Of a stretch of 64,000 nt of DNA, positions 25,907-34,310 are shown one piece after another (position 1 is the stretch's first letter; the number at the start of each line of letters is the position of its first letter). Source of the stretch: CAG-103 sp963627135 (GTDB lineage Bacteria; Bacillota; Clostridia; Oscillospirales; Oscillospiraceae); the NCBI GenBank assembly GCA_963627135.1, contig CAVFZY010000024.1, forward strand, positions 1 to 64,000. The letters run 5' to 3'. The position numbers and the translations under genes were made by a program. The notes beneath the pieces were generated by a model, which was not told the origin of the DNA, made no database searches, and saw nothing but the letters and a program-made list of their open reading frames with translations.

Positions 25907-25912
25907 ATGTTC

Positions 25913-26069
25913 AGTAAACATCGTTTTTATGAATGATGTTGCGAATCCCTCGTTTGTGTTCTCTCTTCCACTTTGCAGCGTCCGGGTCTGCATCCGCCGC
26001 GGACGCGCAAGCACAAGCAAACAACAGCAGCCACACTGGTGCATGCCAGTGTGGCTGCTGTTGATTTTT
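25913..26069 (+). ncRNA. candidate structured small RNA (~155 nt)
   Basis: The interval between a strong promoter and a 17-bp perfect terminator hairpin (26023-26039 with 26046-26062, then TTTTT at 26065-26069). Inside it, AACATC (25917-25922) can pair with GATGTT (25935-25940), and GCGTCC (25978-25983) with GGACGC (26001-26006). It matches no RNA class I know (not 6S, SRP, tmRNA or RNase P). A 43-codon frame without a ribosome site (25933-26064) crosses it. Confidence 0.5.
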
Positions 26070-26100
26070 CATCCTGTGTAAACGTGATACGGGCGGTACT

Positions 26101-26168
26101 GGTGGAAACCAAAATGCTTCCACCTCATCCGACGAGCAAAGCTCGCCACCTTCTCCTCAAGGAGAAGG
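26101..26168. repeat. palindromic intergenic repeat (three hairpins)
   Basis: Three consecutive inverted repeats: 26101-26107/26118-26124, 26133-26137/26141-26145 and 26149-26157/26160-26168. The wording, with CACCTCATCC and CCACCTTCTCCT around AGGAGAAGG, resembles dispersed repeats I recall from gut Clostridia. It lies just past the 3' end of the GDPD gene. Bases 26170-26189 hold nothing more. Confidence 0.5.
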
Positions 26169-26189
26169 CGAACATCAAGAATAACCCGC

Positions 26190-27023
26190 TCAGATGTCGG
26201 CGCGGAACCAGACGCCGGGGCGGTAGTGTTCAAAGATGACGATGTCATAATCGTGCTCATGCGTCCAGGCGCGGCTCGTCCAGCCGGCACGCACAGCGCC
26301 CATAGCCTCGCACAGGCGCACGCCCAGCGGCTTCGGCCCGATCTTGTAGGCGATGAACTGCGGGCGGGCGATCACGTTCGTGAGGACATTGCCGACGATG
26401 GCGGCTGCGGACTTGCTGAGCGCCTTGCCGTAATCCTTCGGCGGCTGGCTGAGCTGGCCGCGCAGGATATCGGGCGCGTTGCGCCGGAACCACGCGACGA
26501 TCGTGGGATCAAAGCTCTCGACGCAGTACGGCCCGCCGTAAGTACGCAGGGCGGCGAGCGTCAAGGCACACAGGCGGCGGTTATTGTGCCCGCGCTTGAC
26601 CTCGAGCAGCAGCGGCACGCGGCCGCCAAGGGCGGCGAGCGCCTCGGCAAACGTGGGAATCACACAGTCGGTATTGCCAAGTCGCAGGGCGCGCAGCTCG
26701 GCAAGGGTGAAATCATCAATGACGCCCGGCACGCCGCACATGCGCTCGAGCGTATCGTCATGGAACACGACGAGCTGGTCATCCGCCGTCAGGTGCACGT
26801 CCATCTCGACGGCGTAACCCGCCTCGGCCGCGGCGCGGAAGGCCGGGAGCGAATTTTCCGGCACGGTGCCGTCCTCGGTGTGCAGGCCGCGATGCGCATA
26901 GTTGCGGTATAGGAACGGAGCCTTCTGCGCGCGCGTGGCATGGCCCGGCGCGACGAGAAACGCAAACGCACCCGCGCAGGCGGCGGCCGGTGCGGCGAGC
27001 TTGCAGGCAGTTTTCCAATCCAT
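26190..27023 (-). CDS. glycerophosphodiester phosphodiesterase
   Basis: A 277-residue TIM-barrel enzyme that cleaves glycerophosphodiesters to glycerol 3-phosphate and an alcohol. 'YAHRGLHTEDGTVPENSLPA' carries the first catalytic His and the Glu of the HRG...PENT motif; 'EMDVHLTADDQLVVFHDDTL' carries the second His and metal ligands. An N-terminal hydrophobic helix (residues ~8-28) anchors or exports it. ATG 27023 has AAAGGAGG nine bases upstream. Its promoter is divergent from that of the MFS gene. Confidence 0.9.
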   Translation of the reverse strand: MDWKTACKLAAPAAACAGAFAFLVAPGHATRAQKAPFLYRNYAHRGLHTEDGTVPENSLPAFRAAAEAGYAVEMDVHLTADDQLVVFHDDTLERMCGVPGVIDDFTLAELRALRLGNTDCVIPTFAEALAALGGRVPLLLEVKRGHNNRRLCALTLAALRTYGGPYCVESFDPTIVAWFRRNAPDILRGQLSQPPKDYGKALSKSAAAIVGNVLTNVIARPQFIAYKIGPKPLGVRLCEAMGAVRAGWTSRAWTHEHDYDIVIFEHYRPGVWFRADI

Positions 27024-27071
27024 AACGAGTCCTCCTTTCGGCGGCGCGGGCCGCCGGTTTGCTTTATCCTT

Positions 27072-27100
27072 ATTAAACAACAATTTCTGCTTTTCGTCAA
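27072..27100 (-). promoter_or_regulatory. sigma-A promoter of the GDPD gene
   Basis: Minus strand TTGACG (27100-27095), 17 bases, TTTAAT (27077-27072). Confidence 0.7.
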
Positions 27101-27107
27101 ATGCCTG

Positions 27108-27136
27108 TTGAATTGCCGGGAGAGGTATTGTAGAAT
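27108..27136 (+). promoter_or_regulatory. sigma-A promoter of the MFS gene
   Basis: TTGAAT (27108-27113), 17 bases, TAGAAT (27131-27136); back to back with the GDPD promoter. Confidence 0.7.
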
Positions 27137-27171
27137 GGGACAAACCCGATACACATGATGGAGGTAACCCT

Positions 27172-28728
27172 GTGAAGCTCAACTACAAACGCACCATCTG
27201 CGTTGGCTTTGCCTTTTTCCTGATCTGCGCCTTCTGGCAGGCGTATGACAACACCATCCCCCTGATTTTGACGAACAAATTCGGCATGTCGCAGGCCTGG
27301 TCCGGCGTCATTATGGCGCTCGACAACATTCTGGCGCTGTTTCTGCTGCCGCTGTTCGGCGCGATCTCGGATAAGCACACCGGCAGGCGCGGCCGCCGCA
27401 CGCCGTTTATCGTCTTTGGCACGATCGTCGCGGCCATCGCGTTCATCAGCTTGTCGCTCGTCGATGATGCGCAGCTGAAAAACATCGACGCAGCCGCCGC
27501 CATCGACGATCCCGCCGCGCTGCGCGTCGTGTACCAGCAGGAGGCCGACCGTACGCTCAAGACCCCCGACGGCGAGACGTTCGTGCTCGAGGATACCTTC
27601 ACGGAGGACGCGTTTGCCGCCATCACGAGCCAGGTCACATCGGCTGAGGGCAAGACCGTCACGAACCGCGACTACACGAACTATGTCGTGCCCGCGCGCC
27701 AGGCCTACGCCCACCAGACGACCATGCAGCACCCCGGCGCGCTCATCGGCTTTATTGCGCTGCTGCTCGTTGTGCTCGTGGCCATGGCCACGTTCCGCTC
27801 CCCCGCCGTCGCGCTCATGCCCGATGTTACCATCAAACCGCTGCGCAGTAAGGCGAATGCCGTCATCAACCTCATGGGTACCGCCGGCGGCATCCTCGTG
27901 CTGGCCATCGGCATGGCCTTCGCCACGAGCTCCGTGCGCAACTCGCTCATGAGCTACACGGCGTACTTCGCCGTGATCGCGGGCATTATGCTGCTGGCGC
28001 TGCTGCTCTTCCGCCTGACGGTCAACGAACCGAAGTTCGTGGCCGAGATGCAGGCCGACAGCAAGCGCTTCGGCATCGACAACGGCGATGCTGACGACGC
28101 GCCCGCAGGCTCTGGCAAGCTCGGCAAGGCAGAGCGCCGGTCGCTCATCTTCCTGCTGCTGTCGATCGTGCTGTGGTTCTTCGGCTACAACGCCGTGACA
28201 TCGAAATACTCCGTCTACGCCAGCAACATCCTGCACAAGGACTACAACCTCACGCTCATGCTCGCGCAGGCCGCCGCCATCGTGGCCTACCTGCCCGTCG
28301 GCATCGTCGCGTCCAAGATCGGCCGCAAGAAGACCATCCTCGGCGGCGTCGTGATGCTGGCCGTCGCGTTCGGCGTGGCCGCCTTCCTCAACGCCGAGAG
28401 TCCCACGATGCTCATGAACGCCATGTTCTGCCTCGCCGGTATCGGCTGGGCCACCATCAACGTCAACTCGTTCCCGATGGTCGTGGAGATGTGCTCCGGC
28501 AGCGACGTCGGCCGCTACACCGGCTTTTACTACACGGCCAGCATGGCCGCCCAGGTCGTCACGCCGATGTTCTCCGGCTTCCTGATGGACAAGCTTGGCA
28601 TGACCGTGCTCTTCCCCTATGCCGCCATCTTCGTGGCCGGCGCATTCGTGACGATGCTCTTTGTCCGCCACGGTGACAGCCGCCCCATCCCCGCCAAGGG
28701 CCTTGAGGCGCTCGACGTGGACGATTGA
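27172..28728 (+). CDS. MFS transporter, SLC45/sugar-type
   Basis: A 518-residue membrane protein with about twelve helices. The MFS A-motif region reads 'LFGAISDKHTGRRGRRTPFI', and a second 'IVASKIGRKKTILGG' lies between helices 8 and 9. The arrangement matches the SLC45-like sugar:proton symporters of Clostridia. An unusually long extracytoplasmic loop (~residues 100-190, acidic) separates helices 3 and 4. GTG start, with GGAGG seven bases upstream. The substrate is not evident. Followed 31 bases later by the hypothetical gene at 28760. Confidence 0.85.
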   Translation: MKLNYKRTICVGFAFFLICAFWQAYDNTIPLILTNKFGMSQAWSGVIMALDNILALFLLPLFGAISDKHTGRRGRRTPFIVFGTIVAAIAFISLSLVDDAQLKNIDAAAAIDDPAALRVVYQQEADRTLKTPDGETFVLEDTFTEDAFAAITSQVTSAEGKTVTNRDYTNYVVPARQAYAHQTTMQHPGALIGFIALLLVVLVAMATFRSPAVALMPDVTIKPLRSKANAVINLMGTAGGILVLAIGMAFATSSVRNSLMSYTAYFAVIAGIMLLALLLFRLTVNEPKFVAEMQADSKRFGIDNGDADDAPAGSGKLGKAERRSLIFLLLSIVLWFFGYNAVTSKYSVYASNILHKDYNLTLMLAQAAAIVAYLPVGIVASKIGRKKTILGGVVMLAVAFGVAAFLNAESPTMLMNAMFCLAGIGWATINVNSFPMVVEMCSGSDVGRYTGFYYTASMAAQVVTPMFSGFLMDKLGMTVLFPYAAIFVAGAFVTMLFVRHGDSRPIPAKGLEALDVDD

Positions 28729-28759
28729 CCGAAATTCACATTTGGAGGATGCAAATACT

Positions 28760-29281
28760 ATGGAACGTCTGACCCGCAAACTGAAAAAGGGCGGCTACTC
28801 CGCCAACCGGCACTCCGAGGCCCAGCTCACCGAGCGCCTTGACCAGCTCAAGGGCGTGCACAAGCAGTGGCTGCAGGACGTGTCGGACATGATGACCGGC
28901 ATGAAGCAGAGCGAGGCCGCCGGACAGGAGGGTGCGCTCACGCTCATGATGCTGCAGGCGGGCTACGCCGCGATCGTGCGCATCGGCCGCCGGTTCGAGA
29001 GCGTGTGCCCCGTCGAGGGCAGCGGCGACGACACGGCCACGGCGCTCGGCAAGCTCGAGGACCTGTACGAGCAGTGTGTGTCCGAGCTCGAGGACGTGAA
29101 GGAGGGCATTGAGGAGTGCCGCGAAAACGGCTTCACGGACGATCTGGCCTATGACGAGCTGATGGTGACGAAGCTCGGCATCTCGCAGCTCATCAAGCAG
29201 TTCGACATCGCCACCGGCTACGCCGAACCCAGCCCGGAACCGTACCAGTATCAGCCAAAAGTGGACAAGCCAGCCGAATGA
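28760..29281 (+). CDS. hypothetical helical protein
   Basis: A 173-residue soluble, acidic, almost wholly alpha-helical protein ('LEDLYEQCVSELEDVKEGIE'), with a basic N-terminus (MERLTRKLKKGGYSANRHSE) and a Pro-rich tail. I recognise no family. GGAGG is ten bases upstream of the ATG, and it is co-transcribed with the MFS gene before the terminator at 29301. Confidence 0.65.
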   Translation: MERLTRKLKKGGYSANRHSEAQLTERLDQLKGVHKQWLQDVSDMMTGMKQSEAAGQEGALTLMMLQAGYAAIVRIGRRFESVCPVEGSGDDTATALGKLEDLYEQCVSELEDVKEGIEECRENGFTDDLAYDELMVTKLGISQLIKQFDIATGYAEPSPEPYQYQPKVDKPAE

Positions 29282-29300
29282 GCCGCACACGCGTAAGCAG

Positions 29301-29337
29301 CCGGCCGGCAGCGAACACGCTGCCGGCCGGTCGGATT
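29301..29337 (+). terminator. terminator after the MFS/hypothetical pair
   Basis: Perfect 12-bp stem 29301-29312/29319-29330, then TCGGATTTT. Confidence 0.7.
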
Positions 29338-29373
29338 TTGCGGGCGACCGCCCGCGGGAAGGAGGCTGCGGCG

Positions 29374-29685
29374 ATGGCAGCGGCAACGGACGAACGGCTG
29401 ATCTACGAGATCCTCTCCGCCGTAGGCGAGATCCCGGAGGGAAGCGTTGCAACCTACGGGCAGATCGCGCGGCTGATCGGCCGGCCGAAAAACGCGCGGC
29501 TCGTCGGCCGCGTGCTCAGCCAGGCCGAGCGCTACGGCGACTATCCGTGCCACCGCGTGGTGGACCACAGCGGGCGGCTCGTGCCCGGCTGGGACGCGCA
29601 GGCGGCGCTGCTCGCGCGCGAGGGCGTGGGCCTGCGCGACGAGCAGCACGTGGATCTGCGGCGGTACCAGTGGCAGTGCGAATAA
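29374..29685 (+). CDS. short MGMT-family DNA methyltransferase-like protein
   Basis: A 103-residue protein equal to only the C-terminal DNA-binding domain of O6-alkylguanine transferase. It has 'GSVATYGQIARLIGRPKNAR' (helix-turn-helix) and the active-site 'PCHRVV' with the acceptor cysteine kept. Alkyltransferase-like proteins of this length usually have Trp or Ala at that cysteine, so this one may still transfer or may flag lesions. GAAGGAGG is near the ATG at 29374. Confidence 0.8.
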   Translation: MAAATDERLIYEILSAVGEIPEGSVATYGQIARLIGRPKNARLVGRVLSQAERYGDYPCHRVVDHSGRLVPGWDAQAALLAREGVGLRDEQHVDLRRYQWQCE

Positions 29686-29688
29686 GCG

Positions 29689-29723
29689 AAAAAGCAGACA
29701 GGCAACTTGCCTGTCTGCTTTTT
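29689..29723. terminator. bidirectional terminator
   Basis: Stem 29693-29705/29707-29719 with A and T runs on either side; it ends both the MGMT gene and the ten-gene minus-strand operon. Confidence 0.85.
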
Positions 29724-29734
29724 GTCGGAAAAAC

Positions 29735-30919
29735 TCAATAGCGCACGTCGCTGACGGCGACGGTCTCACCGTCGTAACGGTAGACGCGCCGGACGCGGAA
29801 ATGGATGTCCGCCGTAACGCCGCCATTCGTGCCGTCCGGCAGCAGCGCCGCCAGCGCGTCGGCCGGGATCTGACGTGTGCCGTCCCCGCCGAGCAGAATG
29901 GCCTGATCGCCGACGGTGACATCGGGGATATCCGTGACGTCGACCATGGTGAAGTCCATGCACGTCTTGCCGCACACGGGCGCATATTGCCCGCGCAGGA
30001 GCACCTGCGCGCGGTTGGAAAAGGCGCGGGAATAGCCGTCGGCATAGCCAACCGACAGCACGGCCATGCGCGTGGGGCGCGCGGCGGTGAAGGTGCGGCC
30101 GTAGCTGACGCTCTCGCCCGGCGCGACCGTGCGGATGTCAACGACCTTGGCATACCATGTCAGCACGGGCTCGAGCCCGAGCGCACGCGCACTCGCGGCG
30201 CTGTAGCTCATGCCGAGAGCGAACATACCGGTACGCACCATCTGGCAGCGATACTCCGGGTGTACGAGCAGGCCGCCCGTGCTGGCGCAGTGGCGCACGC
30301 CGGGGTCAATGCCCAGCGCCTCCAGACCGCGGCATACCTCCTGAAAGGCCGCGAACTGCGCGCCCGTGAACGCGTTGTCCGAGGGATCCGTCGTGTCGGC
30401 GCAGGCGAAGTGGGTGTATATGCCAGTCACGTGCAGACGGTCGAGCGCGCAGATCTGCGCGGCATCCGAAATGGCCTGCGCGCAGTGCCCCGGCCGGGCG
30501 TGGAGCCCGAGCCGGTTCATGCCGGTGTCCACCTTGATGTGCACATCGATCTGCAGATCCAACGGCTGCAGGAGCGCCTGCACATGGCTGGCATATGGGA
30601 GTGAGAACACGTTGATGGTCAGACCGTGCTGCGCCGCCTGAATGATCTCCGGATCAAGCAGGCCGCCGAAGATGAGAATGGGCGTGTGCGGTGCGGCCGC
30701 GCGCACGGCGAGCGCTTCCTCGAGCGTGGCCGCCGCGAACCAGTCAACATAGGGCGCAGCATACTCGGCGCACACACGCAGGCCGTGGCCGTAGGCGTCG
30801 GCCTTCATGACCTCCATGATCTGACACGATGGACCGATGAGCGCGCGCAGGCGCTGCAGGTTGCGCTGGAGCTTGTTGAGGTCGATCTCCGCGCAGGTCC
30901 GATAGGGATACTCGTGCAT
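29735..30919 (-). CDS. alanine racemase-fold enzyme
   Basis: A 394-residue PLP enzyme of fold type III. The PLP lysine is in 'EVMKADAYGHG' near residue 39; the second catalytic base (Tyr) is in 'GYADGYSRAF'. The substrate-pocket 'CMDFTMVDVTD' is normal for Alr. It could make D-alanine for the wall, but it is the last gene of a catabolic operon whose other enzymes act on an amino-acid-like substrate. It may therefore be an epimerase feeding that pathway. 24 bases follow the SelA-like gene. Confidence 0.87.
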   Translation of the reverse strand: MHEYPYRTCAEIDLNKLQRNLQRLRALIGPSCQIMEVMKADAYGHGLRVCAEYAAPYVDWFAAATLEEALAVRAAAPHTPILIFGGLLDPEIIQAAQHGLTINVFSLPYASHVQALLQPLDLQIDVHIKVDTGMNRLGLHARPGHCAQAISDAAQICALDRLHVTGIYTHFACADTTDPSDNAFTGAQFAAFQEVCRGLEALGIDPGVRHCASTGGLLVHPEYRCQMVRTGMFALGMSYSAASARALGLEPVLTWYAKVVDIRTVAPGESVSYGRTFTAARPTRMAVLSVGYADGYSRAFSNRAQVLLRGQYAPVCGKTCMDFTMVDVTDIPDVTVGDQAILLGGDGTRQIPADALAALLPDGTNGGVTADIHFRVRRVYRYDGETVAVSDVRY

Positions 30920-30943
30920 AAAGCAGGGTCCTTTCTTGGCACA

Positions 30944-32062
30944 TCAGGACTGCCGCGTCAGGATGGCGCGGACGGCCTGCACGATGGGCATGAGCTCATG
31001 CGGCTGCAGGCACTGGGGGTTGATGACGATCTGGTCCTGATAGAGGAAGGTATAGATGCTCGGCTCGCCGTCGATGAGCGCCTGACGCAGCTCCACGGCG
31101 GACATGGTCAGCGGGCGCAGGAAAAGCCGGCGGATGCAGGCCGGCTGCACGCCGGGCTCCGTCGGCATGCCGACGGTCATCTCCAGACCCGGGCAGTCGG
31201 CAAGGCCGGCGCGGATCGTGTCCACATAGCCGTCCCACTGCGCCATGATCTGATCATAGTCGCGCTGCACGAACAGTTCCACCGCCTTGACCAGGCCGCA
31301 GATGTTCTCCTTATCGACCTTCATCGGGCGGCCGATGCCGTAGTTCGGGCAGCAGTTGAGATCGCACGCAGCGATCAGCTCGCGGCTGCCGAGGATCATG
31401 CCCGAGGCCTGCGGGCCGCGGATCTCCTTGCCGCCGCTGAACACGACGAGGGACGCGCCATCGTCGAGGTATTTGCGGATGTTCGCCTTCGGCGGCAGCT
31501 CGGCCGCCGCGTCGACGATGATGGGGATGCCGTGCGCGCGGCAGAGCGCCGCGATCTCCGGCAGGGGAATCGAGCCGCGCATGGTCTCGGCCTCGGACGT
31601 GTAGAAAAACGCCGCCGTGCGCTCGGTGATGCGGTCCTCGATCTGCTGCAGGAAGGCCGACGACGTCACGCCGATCTCCACAAAGTGCGCACCCGAGAGC
31701 AGCATGCCCTGATCGTAAAGATCGCGGTGGCACTTGAGGCAGAGAATCTCGTCTTTCATGCCGGTGGTATCCGGCAGCTGGTAGGCATACGAGCGGCGCG
31801 TACCTGTCATGCAGGCGGCCGCCGCGATGGCAAGGCCCGCAGCCGCACCGCACGTGACGCAGCAGGCCTCCACGCCGAGCAGGTCGGCAATGCGCCGGCC
31901 GGCCGCCGTGTGCAGCTCGTTCATGTCCACAAAGGCACCGGCCGCCGACTGCATGGCCTGCAGCACCTCGGGCGCCATGAGCGAGCCGCCCAGCGCCGTG
32001 ACCGTGCCCCAGGCGTCGATGACCGTGCGGACGCCGAGCGATTCGTAAATATTCTCCGTCAT
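30944..32062 (-). CDS. SelA/DgaE-like PLP enzyme, probable amino-sugar-acid ammonia-lyase
   Basis: A 372-residue fold type I PLP enzyme of the SelA-like group (COG1921), which includes DgaE, the D-glucosaminate-6-phosphate ammonia-lyase of Salmonella. The PLP lysine is in 'FSGGKEIRGPQASG'; the ring-stacking region is 'VTCGAAAGLAIAAA' and the phosphate-binding Asp region 'IPIIVDAAAELPP'. There is no selenophosphate or tRNA-binding extension, so it is not selenocysteine synthase. Beside KDG kinase and KDPG aldolase, the likely reaction is loss of ammonia and water rearrangement giving 2-keto-3-deoxygluconate. Substrate inferred, not shown. Confidence 0.75.
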   Translation of the reverse strand: MTENIYESLGVRTVIDAWGTVTALGGSLMAPEVLQAMQSAAGAFVDMNELHTAAGRRIADLLGVEACCVTCGAAAGLAIAAAACMTGTRRSYAYQLPDTTGMKDEILCLKCHRDLYDQGMLLSGAHFVEIGVTSSAFLQQIEDRITERTAAFFYTSEAETMRGSIPLPEIAALCRAHGIPIIVDAAAELPPKANIRKYLDDGASLVVFSGGKEIRGPQASGMILGSRELIAACDLNCCPNYGIGRPMKVDKENICGLVKAVELFVQRDYDQIMAQWDGYVDTIRAGLADCPGLEMTVGMPTEPGVQPACIRRLFLRPLTMSAVELRQALIDGEPSIYTFLYQDQIVINPQCLQPHELMPIVQAVRAILTRQS

Positions 32063-32065
32063 GGC

Positions 32066-32863
<798 letters not shown>

Positions 32864-32868
32864 GGTAA

Positions 32869-33549
32869 TTACCTCTTAGCTTTCTGCAGATAGTTGAGCT
32901 TCTTGCTCAGTTTCTTGCCGGCGTACTCGATGAGCGTGTTGATGGCAAAGTAGAACACGCCGATGATCAGGTAGTACACCAGCGCCTCGCCGTACTTGGC
33001 GACGATCTGGCGCGTGACCAGCAGCAGATCCAGCACGCCGATCATGCCCAGCAGCGTCGATGCCTTGATCATCTCCGTGGCGGAGTTGATCCAGGGCGGG
33101 ATCATCTGCACCACCGCCTGCGGCAGCAGAATGTTGAAAAAGATCTGCGGAAACGTCAGGCCGATGGCACGGCCGGCTTCGATCTGCCCCTTCGGGATGG
33201 CCTGCAGCGCACCGCGCGTGAGCTCAGTCATCTGCGCGGCGGCGAACATCGTCAGCGCAACGGCACCGGCCGTGTTCTGCTCCATCTGCACGCCGAAAAG
33301 CATCTTGAGCACAGCGTTGACAAAGTAGTACACCACGAAGATCGTGACCAGAACGGGCAGGCCGCGCATGATATCCACATAGATGCGGAACAGCCACTGC
33401 CAGCGCTTTTTGCAATAAGTCAGCACAACGCCCATCGCAATGCCCAGAATAGTTCCGAGCACGATCGCAATCAGCGAGATATAGACCGTGTTACCCAGGG
33501 CCGTGAGTACGTTGCCCCAGAGATTGGATATGTTTTGGAAGTACTTCAT
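32869..33549 (-). CDS. amino-acid ABC transporter permease (second)
   Basis: A 226-residue membrane protein of the HisM/HisQ family with five predicted helices. The EAA loop that contacts the ATPase is 'GQIEAGRAIGLTFPQIFFNI'. GGGAGG precedes the ATG. It pairs with the permease at 33561-34214 as a heterodimer. Confidence 0.9.
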   Translation of the reverse strand: MKYFQNISNLWGNVLTALGNTVYISLIAIVLGTILGIAMGVVLTYCKKRWQWLFRIYVDIMRGLPVLVTIFVVYYFVNAVLKMLFGVQMEQNTAGAVALTMFAAAQMTELTRGALQAIPKGQIEAGRAIGLTFPQIFFNILLPQAVVQMIPPWINSATEMIKASTLLGMIGVLDLLLVTRQIVAKYGEALVYYLIIGVFYFAINTLIEYAGKKLSKKLNYLQKAKR

Positions 33550-33560
33550 ACGGACCTCCC

Positions 33561-34214
33561 CTACAGGAACAGTTTCTCGACCCGACGCAGAATGAACGCA
33601 ATCAGGTAGCAGGCCGCCACGTACAGCACGCCCGTCGTCAGCCAGACTTCAAAGACGCGGAATGTCTGCGTCGTGAGCACTTTCGAGATATACGTCAGCT
33701 CGCCGACCGTGATGGCCGAGGCGATGGATGTGTCCTTAAACAGCGAAATAAGATAGTTGCCCATGGATGGAAGAACTTTTTTCATCATAATGGGCAATTC
33801 GATTTCCATTTTAATAACCGTTCCACTCAAACCGATGGCCTGACCGGCCTCGATGATCCCCTTCGGGATCGCTTCCAGTCCGGCGCGGAACACTTCCTCC
33901 ATGTACGCGGAGGAATACAGAGCCAACGTGATGACAAAGGAGGGGACCTTGGGGATGTTGATGCCGATCGTCGGCATGCCAAAGTAGGTAATGTAGACCA
34001 GGATCAGGATCGGCGTGTTGCGGAAGATCGTGACAAAGATCTGCACCAGCCTGCGGGCGGTTTTGGATTTGGAGACGGCGGCAAAGGCCAGCAGCAGGCC
34101 GATGATGGTGCCGATGGTGATTGCGATGATCGCCATGAGCAGGCCAAAACCTAGACCCTCGAGCATAGGGACAATATTCTTTTCGATCACTGTCCAGTTA
34201 AAATTGTAATTCAT
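33561..34214 (-). CDS. amino-acid ABC transporter permease (first)
   Basis: A 217-residue HisM/HisQ-family permease, EAA loop 'GIIEAGQAIGLSGTVIKMEI'. Start at 34214 has TGGAG six bases upstream; upstream in-frame ATGs at 34226 and 34268 lack one. A terminator-like hairpin lies just before it. Confidence 0.9.
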   Translation of the reverse strand: MNYNFNWTVIEKNIVPMLEGLGFGLLMAIIAITIGTIIGLLLAFAAVSKSKTARRLVQIFVTIFRNTPILILVYITYFGMPTIGINIPKVPSFVITLALYSSAYMEEVFRAGLEAIPKGIIEAGQAIGLSGTVIKMEIELPIMMKKVLPSMGNYLISLFKDTSIASAITVGELTYISKVLTTQTFRVFEVWLTTGVLYVAACYLIAFILRRVEKLFL

Positions 34215-34238
34215 AGCGTTCTCCATCCGAATCTTTGG

Positions 34239-34267
34239 AAAAATGCGGATCGCAAGGGCGATCCGCA
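34239..34267 (-). terminator. intra-operon attenuator hairpin
   Basis: Minus strand TGCGGATCGC, loop CCTT, GCGATCCGCA, then TTTTT (34243-34239). It lies between the binding-protein gene and the first permease gene and should lower downstream expression. Confidence 0.7.
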
Positions 34268-34310
34268 CCTTCCAAAATTCTGTTTACATAGGGATACGGC
34301 TGCGCTGTGC

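Noticed and set aside
30944..32062. Selenocysteine synthase SelA
   Set aside because: Too short, lacks the tRNA-binding N-terminal region, and no selB, selD or tRNA-Sec gene is present in the window.
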